Assembly (NCBI GenBank): GCA_022457155.1 | Contig: JAJGOT010000434.1 | Location: 279,501-343,500, forward strand | Direction: 5' to 3' | DNA: 64,000 nt | Source: Cladopsammia gracilis | Lineage: Eukaryota > Cnidaria > Anthozoa > Scleractinia > Dendrophylliidae | In this document: positions 1 to 14,640 of the stretch, one piece after another | Position numbering within the stretch: position 1 is the stretch's first letter | How the letters are laid out: every line of letters starts with the position of its first letter | The notes under the pieces: generated by a model | Seen by the model: only the letters and a program-made list of their open reading frames with translations | What the model was told of the DNA's origin: nothing | The model's database searches: none | Translations under genes and position numbers: made by a program

Positions 1-130
1 TGAGTGTTAACAAAATCCATTGTGATTTCCGCTGGATAGTGATTTGTCCAGTGGATAGCACTATCCACCTTTTGAACAACCGGGCCAAGGTGGTTAAACA
101 CCAGACCAATTTTACATAAGTTGGCGATAC

Positions 131-602
131 AGTACTTACCCGCTTATAAGAACCTGCAATTTAAGAACCTGTTAGCCTAAAAATATCAATTTAGACCCCA
201 TTTACATAAGAACCTATTTAGCCCTAAAATTTGAAACAGGTTCTTATAGAAAGGTTCTTATAGATATTAACCTAAAAAAATCTTCATGCAAAAAAACATG
301 ACTCAAAAGTAGTGAACTTGAACATGTATACACTTCTAAATTTGGTATAAATAATGTTTGAAAACCTTGTAAATTTTCATTACATATGGTCACATACTGT
401 CTAAAGGCCAGGCCTGTTTTGGCATTAGATTAATATACATGCCACCTTTCTACCATTCACAGGTGTATAATATATTTCTCATTAAATAAGAACCTATTTA
501 AGAACCTGCGTAGCCTAAAATTCCACTAAGCACCATTTACATAAGAACCCGTTTAGGCTAAATTTGAAAAAAAAAATGGGTTCTTATAAGCGGGTAAGTA
601 CT
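131..602. repeat. MITE with inverted ends AGTACTTACCCGCTTATAAG
   Basis: The left end and the reverse complement of the right end match for about 23 bases. The interior is built from diverged units of the type 'ATAAGAACCTATTTAGCC' in both orientations. No coding sequence is present. The palindromic GTAC at the ends hides the exact target-site duplication, though TA is possible. This looks like a non-autonomous DNA element. Confidence 0.7.
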
Positions 603-1108
603 ATAGTTGTTGAATAATTAAACTATGGCATTATTTATTGAATCTATTTTAAATGTCAGTGCGGTAACACACACCATGGTAAAAGGAATTTCCGACATAA
701 ATTCCTAAAAATATTGTTAGTTAAAATCAATGAATAAACTTAAATCTTTAGCTTCCAGCCAAATTATATATGTCAACCATGGAAAAGTAATGGGTCGTAA
801 ATTTCAGGAAAAGTCACAAAACTTGGTAATAATTATAGTGTTGAATTCCTCACTAAAGGCCACCTTTCTTAAACGAACACCTCTCTACGATAGCCGTTTT
901 ATTTTGTTCCGACCTTGCCCCAATACTACACTTTTACAACTGCCAGTATTTTTTTTTTTTTTTTGCTCCAGGGCGGCATTTGTAATAGAAAAGTTCAAAT
1001 GTATTTAATTAAATATTATGTGCCAATATAAATGTTTAAAGTCCGCGCTTTCATTTTCATTTTCCCGCTCTGAAATAAAGCACTTTTACAGAGACAACTT
1101 CATTAAGC
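603..1108. other. no gene seen
   Basis: AT-rich sequence with a T-run near 949-964. I see no splice-bounded exon, RNA gene or conserved motif. Confidence 0.5.
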
Positions 1109-1491
1109 GGGGACGTTACCAAACACCGGAGCGGAATGGGATGACCTGAAATGGACCGGAATGAATCGTAATGAACCGAAATGGGCTGGAATGATACCGG
1201 AATGAGAGCGAAATGAACGGAATGAGACTGGAGTGAGCGGAATGACCTGCTCTCTTCACGGCCATTCCAGCCCATTCCGGTTCATTCCGGTCTAACTTCA
1301 GGTTATTCCATTTCGGGTCATTCCGATACTATTACAGCCCATTCCGGTCCATTGCGGTTCATTCCGGTCTTACTCTGGGTTGTTCGATTTCGGGTCTTTC
1401 CGCCCTCATTCCGGTACTATTCTAGCCCATTCCGGTTCATCGCGGTTTATTGCGGTTCATTCTATATCGCTCCGTTGTTTAGTAACGCCCA
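1109..1491. repeat. MITE filled with GGAATG-type decamer repeats
   Basis: The terminal inverted repeat is GGGGACGTTACCAAACACCGG on the left and its diverged complement (CGCTCCGTTGTTTAGTAACG) on the right. The left half is made of short units such as ACCGGAATGA. The right half has the same units in the opposite orientation (TCATTCCGGT). The whole element is therefore an imperfect foldback. It contains no protein-coding signal. Confidence 0.65.
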
Positions 1492-4735
<3,244 letters not shown>

Positions 4736-4836
4736 AAACAGAGAAACAACAAAAATAGTGTTTCACGCAGTCGTAGGAGTGCTCGATGCAAATACATGTA
4801 GAGCGAAATACAATTTTAGATAGAAATTTTCTATCT

Positions 4837-4841
<5 letters not shown>

Positions 4842-4896
<55 letters not shown>
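4842..4896. repeat. (TA)n microsatellite
   Basis: Uninterrupted TA dinucleotide array. It follows a short hairpin (ATTTTAGATAG/CTATCTAAAAT) at 4813-4842. Confidence 0.98.
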
Positions 4897-4899
<3 letters not shown>

Positions 4900-5152
4900 G
4901 ACCGAAACTTTCTACACTTAACAAACGTAATAAACTCGTGTCTTCTTGCCGCCATAGAAACAAAGCCCTTCTACACAACAGCTGAACTGTTAAACTTCGC
5001 GCCGCATAGATTTGTTATTGTTATTATGTAAATTATTTTGTATATAAGAAGCGATGGTAAAGAATATTCTTATTGAATCCCCTGAGGAGTGGGCAACCAC
5101 GAAACAGGCTTGTCGGGATGAAAGCGTAGTTTATTTGTTTCTTTCCTCCAAA

Positions 5153-5154
<2 letters not shown>

Positions 5155-5217
<63 letters not shown>
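5155..5217. repeat. (TA)n microsatellite
   Basis: TA array in the left arm of the foldback element. Confidence 0.97.
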
Positions 5218-5221
<4 letters not shown>

Positions 5222-5464
5222 GGATTTTTGAAAAGGTGATCAACGAAAATTACAGCAATTTCACTACAACTAGCCCAAACAAGGGTTTTTATGAACCCAA
5301 TCAGCCCGAAAATCACAGAGAAGAGAGGGAAGATGGGAAAGGTTGCGTGGGCGAGAGAAGAAAACACTCTGTAATTTTCGGGCTGATTGGGGTCATAAAA
5401 ACCCTTTTTTGGCTATTTCTAGTGAAATTGCTGTAATTTTCGTTGACCACCGTTTCAAAAATCC

Positions 5465-5465
<1 letters not shown>

Positions 5466-5540
<75 letters not shown>

Positions 5541-5566
5541 ATATATATATATGTATATATATATAC

Positions 5567-5637
<71 letters not shown>
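5466..5637. repeat. (TA)n array with GTATGTA/ACATA interruptions
   Basis: TA array in the right arm of the foldback element. It is longer than its partner and is punctuated by GTATGTATA-type variants that form their own short palindrome near 5533-5578. Confidence 0.95.
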
Positions 5638-5638
<1 letters not shown>

Positions 5639-5798
5639 GTTTGTGGAGGAAAGAAACAAATAAACTACGCTTTCATCCCGACAAGCCTGTTTCGTGGTTG
5701 GCCACTCAGTTTATTTGTTTCTTTCCTCCATAAACATATACTTCGCTCTACATTAATGTATTGAGCACTGTTTTACGAATATCCAGTTCTACACTTCA

Positions 5799-5801
<3 letters not shown>

Positions 5802-5861
<60 letters not shown>
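5802..5861. repeat. (TA)n microsatellite
   Basis: Pure TA array. Confidence 0.97.
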
Positions 5862-5864
<3 letters not shown>

Positions 5865-5935
5865 TATGTATACAATGTGCCCTCCCGGTTGTTACCATAA
5901 TGGGTTTATGGCAACTCCTGAACTTGGGCACAGGA

Positions 5936-5939
<4 letters not shown>

Positions 5940-5998
<59 letters not shown>
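5940..5998. repeat. (TA)n microsatellite
   Basis: Pure TA array, followed by short ATT-rich repeats. Confidence 0.97.
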
Positions 5999-5999
<1 letters not shown>

Positions 6000-6002
<3 letters not shown>

Positions 6003-8053
6003 TAGAAAATTATTATTATTATTTAGAAAATTAGATAACTTTGTATGCGTTCGTCGATAGAATCTGGGCACTAATATGTCTTTAATATCCGGACACGTGG
6101 AAATCAATATAGCGGCTCTGTAAGTTATGTTCTCCATCAGGGCCTGACAAAAGCATGGTTTGGCACCTGTACTGGAATCGAGGGCAAGAGGTTTGTGCAA
6201 AACAGTTGGAGAACCAAGAGTGTTAGATATTACAATATGCCGATAGATCCTGAACTTAGAAGAAAATACCAAGCTGTATCAAATCAAAGGGCTCTTAAAG
6301 CCATCTCGTTAATGCGACAGAACGTAAGGTAAGAAAAAAAAAAAGAAGAATTGGAAAAGTTGGGTGCCTTTGATAGGTAAATATAGTCAAGATGTGATAG
6401 GTAATATGTGTAAAGTTGCTAAATGGTCTATTGAAGTTGATGTTAATTTTTAGCGGGTAAAGTTGCAACACTTCTGAATGGACACGAATGGGTTTGACCT
6501 GTATGTCTTCGCGCGTGTTTTGTTTCTGACAGTTGCGTCATATATATAATATAACTTGTTTACGAATTATCTGTTTCGTTTTTATACGAGGTATAGCATA
6601 CAGATGTAGTATACAATGGCTTTGTGGCTACATCGGGTGGGGTAAGACGAGGCGACTTGCTGCCTGTATTTATTCAGTATAGCAGAAGGACAAAATGCGA
6701 GTCGCACCAGTCAACTGGATATGGGTATTGGCAGGATAGAGAACATTGAGAAAAAGATTGAAAATACCTGTAGGTCTAATCATGGAGTTAGACATTGCAG
6801 TCATAGAGGACTTAAGGGCTCTTTTAGAAGCCACCAAATCAATAAAAGTCATGAGCAATGACTTGTATGGCATTACAATGGCAAGTTTCTTATCAATCGA
6901 AATTTGGGAAAGATGAACGAAGGTTAAAAAAATTTACTATCTTTATTTATTGATATTTAAACAGAACTAAAACATATTGCAACGATTTTCATTTAGGATT
7001 AAAATTGATTTACTGGCAATGTTTTTAAACAGCCAATTCACATATGCATTGTATATGTGGATGTATGAGACAAAACAAGAACTTTGTGCATATGAATAAG
7101 TTCACTAAAAAGAGGGTGGCGAAGGGTCTATGCATGACGCGTGATCAGGGAAAAAATCAGTGCGTGAAACTTGAAAGTTAGTAAAATGGAAACGTGATTC
7201 GTAAATTTAGTAACTAATATCCTTGTAAGGAACCAGACTAAGGAATTTAACGAATATGTGACGCGTGAAATTCATAAAAAAGTGCGTGAAACGGGATCGT
7301 GACCCCCGTCTCATTGTAATCTCTAAAAAGAGGAATGTTTTCTCTAAAGACTTCATTATATTTTTAAGGTAGACTATTGTAAAAAAAGGCAAATGAAAAT
7401 CTTTTACTTGTCGCTTTTTCCGTTGACTCAACAAATGTGTACCTTCAGGCAGAATGGTGTCTCTTGTAGGAATAGAGCTGGTGATTAGGTTTCGTTTCCT
7501 TTTATAGCCAATTGAAATGCGAAGCTGTTTTCAAAACATCTCGGCTCAAAGAGGCCTTCCAAGAGGTAAAAGCGACAAGCGACATGGCCCCGAAAACTGC
7601 CGACACGAGACGTTCCACTGACGTTCTGAACAGAACAGCGACAAGCGACTCGATTCCGCTTCAAAGATACGACTAATTACGACAGCGACACAAAAAAAAA
7701 CCTCTGAAAATAGACAGCAACTTCAGAAAGTTGTGCAATTTACCAATAGAAGTTAAACATTATTGACCATATCGTCCATATCAACACAGGACGGTCTGTT
7801 TTAATGATCTATTTCTTATTGAAACTTCTACCAACCTCGTTCGCAAGGCCCATCTCTTCCTAGCCTGCGGACAGGCTTCCAGTAAAATAGCGCCAGAAAA
7901 TAGCGCCCCTCCGAACCAGGAGCCTGTTCGCAGGCTATTCTCTTCCTCTCTGCAGTTAGAGTAGACCCTAGACTTCTGGTATACATACTCGGTGACCTTT
8001 GATTTTTGGCACTCATTTATTTCAAAGTCATTCTTTGTGTTCTGAATTCTGGT
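6000..8053. other. no complete gene; possible minus-strand coding fragments
   Basis: Mostly unremarkable AT-rich sequence. Two minus-strand open stretches (about 6272-6030 and 6905-6670) read like protein fragments but have no splice partner I can prove. The second is listed separately. Confidence 0.4.
6670..6905 (-). pseudogene. possible class A GPCR-like fragment
   Basis: The minus-strand frame contains SIDKKLAIVMPYKS. This resembles the end of transmembrane helix 3 and intracellular loop 2 of class A receptors (consensus S-D-R-x-L-A-I-V-x-P). The rest of the open stretch is less convincing, and no start codon, second helix block or splice partner is evident. It could be a degenerate receptor fragment, a distant exon of the minus-strand LRR gene, or chance similarity. 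I do not assign a function. Confidence 0.25.
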
Positions 8054-8830
8054 GATCTGTACAGCTCCGCAAATGATCCCGGACCGCAAATGATCCCCAA
8101 ATTGGACCGCAAATGATCCCGGACAGCAAATGATCCCCATAGAGGACCGCAAATGATCCCGCTCATAAATAATAATGGAATGGTGTGGATTTTTTTGTTT
8201 TTTTACTAGAGCTGTGCATATACATCTAGTTTATGCTTAAGCCTGGATTTAATAAATAGAGGAATGGTGTGGATAATGGAATGGAGTTGATAGGGGAATG
8301 ACGTGGTAGTTGAGCTTTTGTCACAAGTATTTCTAAAGCCATATTTTGACCTCACAAATCAGGGTTTACATTTTTTTATCGAGGCTAAAGAATTTCGTTA
8401 CGACACTATTGGATTCACTCTCAATCAACAAAAACGTAATTCGTTTTATTTGAAATCATAAAATTGTGAGCAGATTCTATTGATGCCCACGCAACATACG
8501 TCGCATATCCTTACTTATAAACTGGACATTCATTAAGTCAAACCATACATTTGGTATTTCAAAGGAAAAAACATTACCAGGAACATAACACAATGTTACA
8601 AGCTAATTAGTTTTCTTCCAGGTCTGCTCGTCCCCTTTATGTTCACCTACTAGGCTCAAAAAAAGTTCATGCATTAAGCAAACATCACAAAAAAAAAAAA
8701 ACAGTCATTGGAATAGACCTGCAATGCTCCACCACTGTCAAAGACGCCTTGGGTGTAACATTGAAACATTTTTCCACAGTTACTGGACAAATCTCCTCCG
8801 TATAAACTTTTCCCTCGCCGTACTTGTTTT

Positions 8831-9121
8831 TTAACTGTTCGGTCGCACACTGGAACGTCGCGGACTCTTAGAAGTGGAAAGGTCTATTGGTTCCAGACTG
8901 TGATAATGTAGCTCAGCTTCATGGCTAAGTAACGCCATACCTCCGTTGCTTTTATCGTTGTCGTCATCTTCATACCCAGCTGAATGAATGACTTTTAATC
9001 CTGCCTCTCCTAAACTTGAGACTATCGCCACCGGGATATTTAACATGTTGATCAGTCCCAACAATGCAATCCAGTCCCCCACTATCCATCCTATGCCATT
9101 CTTCGTAGATAGGTCTTCCAT
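8831..9121 (-). pseudogene. OTU-like cysteine protease C-terminal fragment (96 aa) inside the DNA element
   Basis: The open stretch contains WIVGDWIALLGLINMLNIPV, then IVSSLGEAG, then a His-containing block HEAELHYHSLEP. This order resembles the C-terminal half of OTU-fold proteins, in which the catalytic His follows a hydrophobic strand (pattern H-Y-x-S-L). The N-terminal half with the catalytic Asp and Cys is not present upstream. The fragment is therefore partial and unlikely to be an active protease by itself. OTU domains are known passengers of eukaryotic transposons and of cnidarian multidomain proteins. The call rests on motif recognition only. Confidence 0.45.
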
Positions 9122-9487
9122 GCGCCATGATTGACAAAATCTCTGAAATGAGCTCCGTCTGGTGTGGTTGGGTTTAGTCTGAGATAATTAACCAGGCTAA
9201 AGCGTAATTCTGAGACGCTCTGGGATACCATCCCCAGGCAAATTATTTGGTCATTCATCGCAAGGAATAATCAATTGCCATATTTTGGCGTTGGAGGGCT
9301 GGTGATAAGTAAGTCCCGCGTTACTGACCTATTTATAACAGACACTGAGCTCTTTAACGTTTTAGACGACCTAACGCGTGTTTTATTAATTCATATTCTT
9401 AGATTAAATAGTTACTCTTTTTAAAAATATGTATAAGTCTGTATACATATGATATTATAATTTTTTATTTTTTTTAATTTTAAGGTG

Positions 9488-9640
9488 CATTTCCAATGTC
9501 GCGTAATTTTTACGAGCGTAAATAAAAATAAGAGATGATGTATGAACAACGTTACTCGCGTAAACTTTTGCACAAGCTGTTCATACATCATTTCTTATTA
9601 TATTTACGCACGTAAAAAATACGCGACAGTAGAAATCCAG
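9488..9640. repeat. nested hairpin MITE
   Basis: The arm GTCGCGTAATTTTTACG with the following GATGATGTATGAAC is repeated in inverted orientation at 9568-9628. It sits just inside the right arm of the larger DNA element. No coding content. Confidence 0.7.
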
Positions 9641-9942
9641 GCTTAGGCATAAACTAGATGTATATGCACAGCTCTAGTAAAAAAATACACACCATTTCAT
9701 TATTATTTATGAGCGGGATCATTTGCGGTCCTCTATGGGGATCATTTGCGGTCCGGGATCATTTGCGGTCCAATTTGGGAATCATTTGCGGTCCAATTTG
9801 GGGATCATTAGCGGTCCGGGATCATTTGCGGTCCAATTTGGGCATCATTTGCGGTCCGGGATCATTTGCGGTCCAATTTGGGGATCATTTGCGGTCCGGG
9901 ATCATTTGCGGTGCCGGGATCAATTGCAGAGTTGTACAGATC

Positions 9943-11181
9943 TCTGGTGATCTTATATCGTCAAATAACAGTCAATAAGTTACTCTTCCCGCATGGTAAA
10001 ACACAAGGAGGAAAACAGGAAACGAAAAAAGTAAAAAAAAGCAGAAGTCGACACAAATCACACAAGGCTCATAAGACTCAAAAGCCTCGGAAAGATGCAA
10101 AAGGTAAGTGAATTATTTTTATGGTATTTTATGACTTTTTGGGAAGGAATATGATGAAGGTAACCTTGAAGATTTATACATCAGTGGTCGTTGGCCACCC
10201 ATGATTGTAAGTTCAGAAAATTACTCTGAAATCACATGCACTGAAGACCTCGAAAATACAGTTGAACTCCTAACATCTCGCACTCTCATTAGACTCGTAT
10301 AGTATATGACATAAAAGAAAATCGAAGGTCACCGAAAGGAAATGGATTTGAGTTCGAGATTACGGGGAGTTTGAGAGGTTCAACTAGTCTCAACTATGAA
10401 ACTGTAGGTGCAAATTGCGGATCATCGCCATACTGAATTAATTCTCTGAGGACTGTCAGAAATGTCAAGCAGAACCGGTTCAAAAACAAGCTAGGATCAT
10501 CCTATCTTAATCTTTGATGTGTGCCACAACGCATCGGAAAACTGTTTACGTTTATCCGCGTTTGTAGATCTTTACATATAAGACATAAACATCTTAGAAT
10601 TTTACGGAGATTTTGAAGAAGAAAAGAACTGATTACTGATCATGACCTATGACAACTATGGTGATTCTAAAATGTTGCGTGCTACATGTCTGTCATTGAT
10701 CGGTCAGAGTCCATTCACTTATAATCGTTTATCATATATAGCGCATTGTTCATTGCTATTTTGAGACTTAAATTCAGTCAGGAAGTCAGGACAAAAAGTG
10801 CATATCCTTAGAATTCCTCTATTCCTCAAAGAAAGAATTGAGCAAATATTTATTTTTCCAACTTTAATTTCATTTTTAAGATTCGCTCTCTCCCGTTCTT
10901 TCTAATCTTCCGGAAACCGGACATTCCACAATGATAAAAAAGAAACTTTATTACGAAAGCTGTCAAAGCCAGATAAACACTGAAAAGCAATTTTCACTAC
11001 TTTTTACTTCAACTGAGTCTCAAGCTGTCGCAGTGCTATATTTTTCTGACTTTTCTGTCTTTTCTTGTGATCTTCACCGGAAATGTTTCTGTCTTTCCTG
11101 CACGCCACAACCGTGGATCCGGAAAAAAGGTGAAAAAACGTTTATCACATGGTTTTTACTTGAGTAGTATTGGCACTCAAA
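9943..11181. other. no gene seen
   Basis: AT-rich sequence without recognisable exons or repeats. The basic, lysine-rich open stretch at 9982-10111 is low-complexity and is not called. Confidence 0.4.
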
Positions 11182-11375
11182 TAATAGGGCCATTTATACG
11201 ACAGAAAATAAGACGCGTCTTATCTAAGACGCGACTTAAATAAGACGCGAACCGATTGTATAAACAGTACAAAATAAGCATTCGTGTCTTATTTTAGACG
11301 CGACTTATTTTTTAAGTTCTTATTTTGTCCGCGTCTTAAATAAGACGTGAACTTCCTCGTATAAATGCTTTCGTG

Positions 11376-11380
11376 TCCTA

Positions 11381-11412
<32 letters not shown>

Positions 11413-12848
11413 TTTATTTGCCCCAATAATATTATTTACAAAGATGATATATTACAGTGTCTTAAAAGGGAGCAGGAGCCCTCAACAAACCCTTCTGGGC
11501 TTTACGGGGAGAGCCCCTGTTACAAAGGTGATACTACATTTAAAGAATACATATGGCTGCAATGTTCATATGAATTTTAACTAATCAATTAAGTTGATTG
11601 AGTGTGAAGGTATTTTTTGATATTTTTCTTAAATACATATAATGATCTAGAGTTTATAATTTCTGCTGGGAGGTTGTTCCAAATCTGACATCCTTTATAT
11701 TTGATAGAATATTTCTTATAATTCGTACGAGCATAGTTTTTATGGATTTTTGATGAGGATCTTGTATTATGACTATGCATTTCCATATTGAGTTGAAGAA
11801 AATCCTTAAATGTCACAGGAAGCATCCTATTGAAATAATTAAATGTAAATAATGCTATCGCTTCATCATTTATTTTATCGAGTGGTAGAATAGATAACTG
11901 TTGAAATAGTGGGGTTGTATGTGCTCTATAATCTGAAAATGTAATGATTCGTATTATCTTCTTTTGCAATTTTTTTATGGATTCTAACCTTGTTGGATAT
12001 GTATTGCCCCAAATTATATTCCCATAAATGAAGGTATGGATAAACTAGTGTGTAATAAAGAGTTCTCAGAATCTTTGAGGATATAAAGTGTCTTGCTTTA
12101 CAAAGTATTCCACACGTTTTTGATATTTTATCTCTGACATAATTGATGTGTTGTTTCCACGTCAAGGTTGAGTCGATATGAATGCCTAAAAATTTTGTGG
12201 ATTCAACTTGTTTTATTTCTCGATCATTTATTTTAATGTTAATTTCTTCTTTCAATTTTTTCCTTCTTCCTTTGAAGAGAATTACCTGAGTTTTCTTTAT
12301 GTTTAAAGAAAGTTTATTAGCCTGTAACCATAAGTAAACCTTTTTCAATTCATTATTTTATGTTTCATTTAGCGTTTTAATATCTTTATCTGAGTAAAAT
12401 ATGTTAGTGTCGTCTGCAAAAAGGATAAATGATAACAATTTTGAACTATTGTAAATGTCATAAATGTAGATAAGAAATAGTAGCGGTCCTAAAACCGAAC
12501 CTTGTGGGACTCCACATATTATTGTCTCTTTATTTGACAAGTAATTTTTAAATTTTACCATTAGGCTTCTATTGCTAAGATAGTTTTTGAACCAATCAAG
12601 TGCTATGCCTCGTATGCCATAGTGTTCTAATTTAGTGATAAGGATAGAGTGGTCAACAGTATCAAATGCTTTTGACAAATCTAGGAATATCCCAGCCGTA
12701 AATTTATTATTATCAATTGCATCTATTAATTTGGTCGTTAACTGGACTATCGCCATTTCTGTTGAATGATTTTTCCGAAATCCATATTGTTTATCATATA
12801 GGATATGATGTTTTTCAATAAATTTAATTAATCTTTTATACATTAAAT
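11376..12848 (-). mobile_element. 5'-truncated CR1/L2-like LINE
   Basis: The element lies within the MITE and ends, on its own 3' side, in a (TTGA)n tract at 11376-11412. Short tandem 3' tails rather than poly(A) are typical of the CR1/L2 group. Only the reverse transcriptase fingers-palm and the C-terminal part remain. No clear target-site duplication is visible. Confidence 0.85.
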
Positions 12849-12864
12849 AAGACGTGAACAACAA
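11589..12864 (-). pseudogene. LINE reverse transcriptase, broken
   Basis: This decodes an RNA-directed DNA polymerase fragment. In order it shows a QYGFR block, a motif-A-like stretch FLDLSKAFDTVDH, the GVPQGSVLGPLLF block and the catalytic FADDTNIF box, followed by the thumb region with KFLGIHID. The C-terminal part carries the usual W-N-x-L-P element. A stop codon at 12355-12357 interrupts the frame just after the catalytic box, and a frameshift lies near 11930-11965. With the endonuclease and ORF1 also missing, the copy is dead. Confidence 0.9.
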
Positions 12865-13012
12865 GTGCGCCGTATCAAAATAAGACGCGAACCATTTATA
12901 CGTGATCTTCGCGTCTTATGTTGGACGCAAACGTATAAATGGTACACTTCGCATTTTATTTAAGTCGCGTCTTAGATAAGACGCGTCTTATTTTCTCCCG
13001 TATAAATGGCCC

Positions 13013-13300
13013 TAATATCTTCTCAGTTAAGTCCGTAATAATGCCAATGTATGTCTTGAATCGAAACGCTGAAATCGCTTATAAAATGGTTGTTAAAATG
13101 CTTGCTTTGTCATTCAATTCAGAACAACAAACTTTTACTTGTACACGAATAGAACTGTAGAAAGAATTGCAGCAAACAATAACTTCTACATTTGCACAAT
13201 TAGTTTGTTCAGCAAAATCACGAGATCCCTTGCATACTATTGCATAATCAAAGCGCAATTTTTATCACCGTCAATACATTCCACCATGTACCTAAATTAT
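13013..13300. repeat. duplicate segment, copy 1
   Basis: Together with 11160-11186 this forms a copy of the sequence at 15005-15300, at roughly 90% identity by eye and with small indels. The MITE described above separates its two halves. Confidence 0.85.
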
Positions 13301-14640
13301 GAGCGTAAACTGGGCTACCCGTATGTATTTATACAAATCGAAGCCTATTCAGTTTAATATACTTACCGCTCTTGATGAAAAAAGGCCTATATCTGAATTT
13401 CCTGGTGGTTGTTATTAGTTTTAGTTATCTTGTATCTAGCTAAATTTATCTTTGTAACTGGTTTGTGTTTCCGACACTTGAAGCCGTGAATCTTTTGTTT
13501 ATTTTGCCTGCTCCGGACCCGGGGTCAAAACAACTTTTCGAATTGAAAGTTTTGACGTATTCCCTCCATTATCATAATAAAAAAATGAATAAAACTTGTC
13601 AATTTAATCAAAGTTAACGACAGAATTGATAATTCTGGAGGAGAAAAACAAATTTAGCCCTTTGAATCAAATATACTTTTTCAGTTGTGGTAAAAAAAAT
13701 TCCCAATTTGCATAATGTCAAAAGTAATTTGAAACCTTTCAGTAACACAACGTGACCATTTCATAAAACATCTCGCAATCAGACACAACGAAAATATTCA
13801 AGTTTTATTCCTCTATATCTGTAGCAAAGAAAAGAAAATTAAATGAAAAAGTGATCGCTTTAAGGTTAACTTATGTTCGCCCGAGAAACATTCCCTAGCG
13901 CAAGCGAAACTCATGATGACTGGTTTCTCAGAAATAGCACAGCACTCGGTGGAAAATCTTCAAATCTTCTCGAGTCTTTTTCAGCAACGCGATTGTTTGA
14001 CAACCAGAAATGGATCACAAGACACGTGCAGTTTACATCTTATAATGGTGGTGAATTTTTCGCAGCTGAAGTTTCTGTTGGCTGTTCTATCCCTCTTCAA
14101 CCTGGCGAAATAAAAATTCATGAAAGGCAAACAATCGAAACAACTAAGAAATTCATTTGACTGAACACGGTATTTGAATTTTATAGTTTCGGTTTCTTTC
14201 CGCTTCACAAGCGCAAGTGCTGTGCCGAGAGTGAGCGAAACGATCAGGCTTCGTTCGTTGTATTACAACAAAATACTTTTTAAAAAAACATTTCATTAAC
14301 TGTGAAAAAGGATTGAGATTGAAGACATTGAACTCACCGAGATGAGGAGAAACGCTTAGTGTACGTTTACGTTCTTCTTGGAGAGTAAGCCCATGGTAGG
14401 GGGGCTATCAAAATGGTGATTTTATGTAGAGGGGGGTGTCATAATTGAAATTTTGTGACACAGGAGAAATTCAACGTAAACCTAGACTGGTCTCCCCCTG
14501 CGGGGGCTAGCCCAGTAATAATGGCAATGATTTCGTTCGCGTGATCGGTAATTTAATATCAAAAGTTCATCAAATGATAACATACTATGAGAACTCAAAG
14601 CCATTCATTTCATAAATTGAACTTAGTAATTATTGTTTTT
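13301..14640. other. no gene seen
   Basis: AT-rich sequence. The open stretches on both strands at 13873-14208 overlap each other and lack splice context or known motifs. A small G/C-rich hairpin lies at 14490-14513 (CTCCCCCTGCGGGGGCTAG). Confidence 0.4.

Larger units (their letters stand above)
5096..5740. repeat. large foldback element with TA arrays inside its arms
   Basis: The arm at about 5100-5155 (AAACAGGCTTGTCGGGATGA and beyond) is inverted at 5640-5695. The inner segment at about 5236-5320 is inverted at 5368-5455. Each arm is interrupted by a long (TA)n run at the same place. Open frames crossing the TA arrays are an artefact of the dinucleotide repeat. Confidence 0.8.
8054..9942. 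mobile_element. inverted-repeat DNA element with ATCATTTGCGGTCC arrays at both ends
   Basis: The ends read GATCTGTACA and TGTACAGATC and are flanked by a 6-bp direct repeat TCTGGT (8048-8053, 9943-9948). Each end carries an array of the unit GGATCATTTGCGGTCC, in opposite orientation: about five units on the left (8066-8160) and about ten on the right (9714-9915). Inside these are matching arms at 8200-8250 and 9640-9685, with TAGATGTATATGCACAGCTC in the right arm and its complement in the left. Subterminal repeat arrays of this kind are typical of foldback or MULE-like elements. I see no transposase. Confidence 0.75.
11187..13012. mobile_element. MITE with GGGCCATTTATACG ends, 5-bp TSD TAATA, split by a LINE
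   Basis: The ends are GGGCCATTTATACG and its complement, followed inside by AAATAAGACGCGTCTTATC on both sides. The direct repeat TAATA flanks it at 11182-11186 and 13013-13017. The same flanking sequence occurs without the element at 15011-15045, where a single TAATA is present (15028-15032), so the insertion is proved by an empty site. Repeated AAGACGCG units fill the arms. The middle is occupied by a 5'-truncated LINE in minus orientation. Confidence 0.9.
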
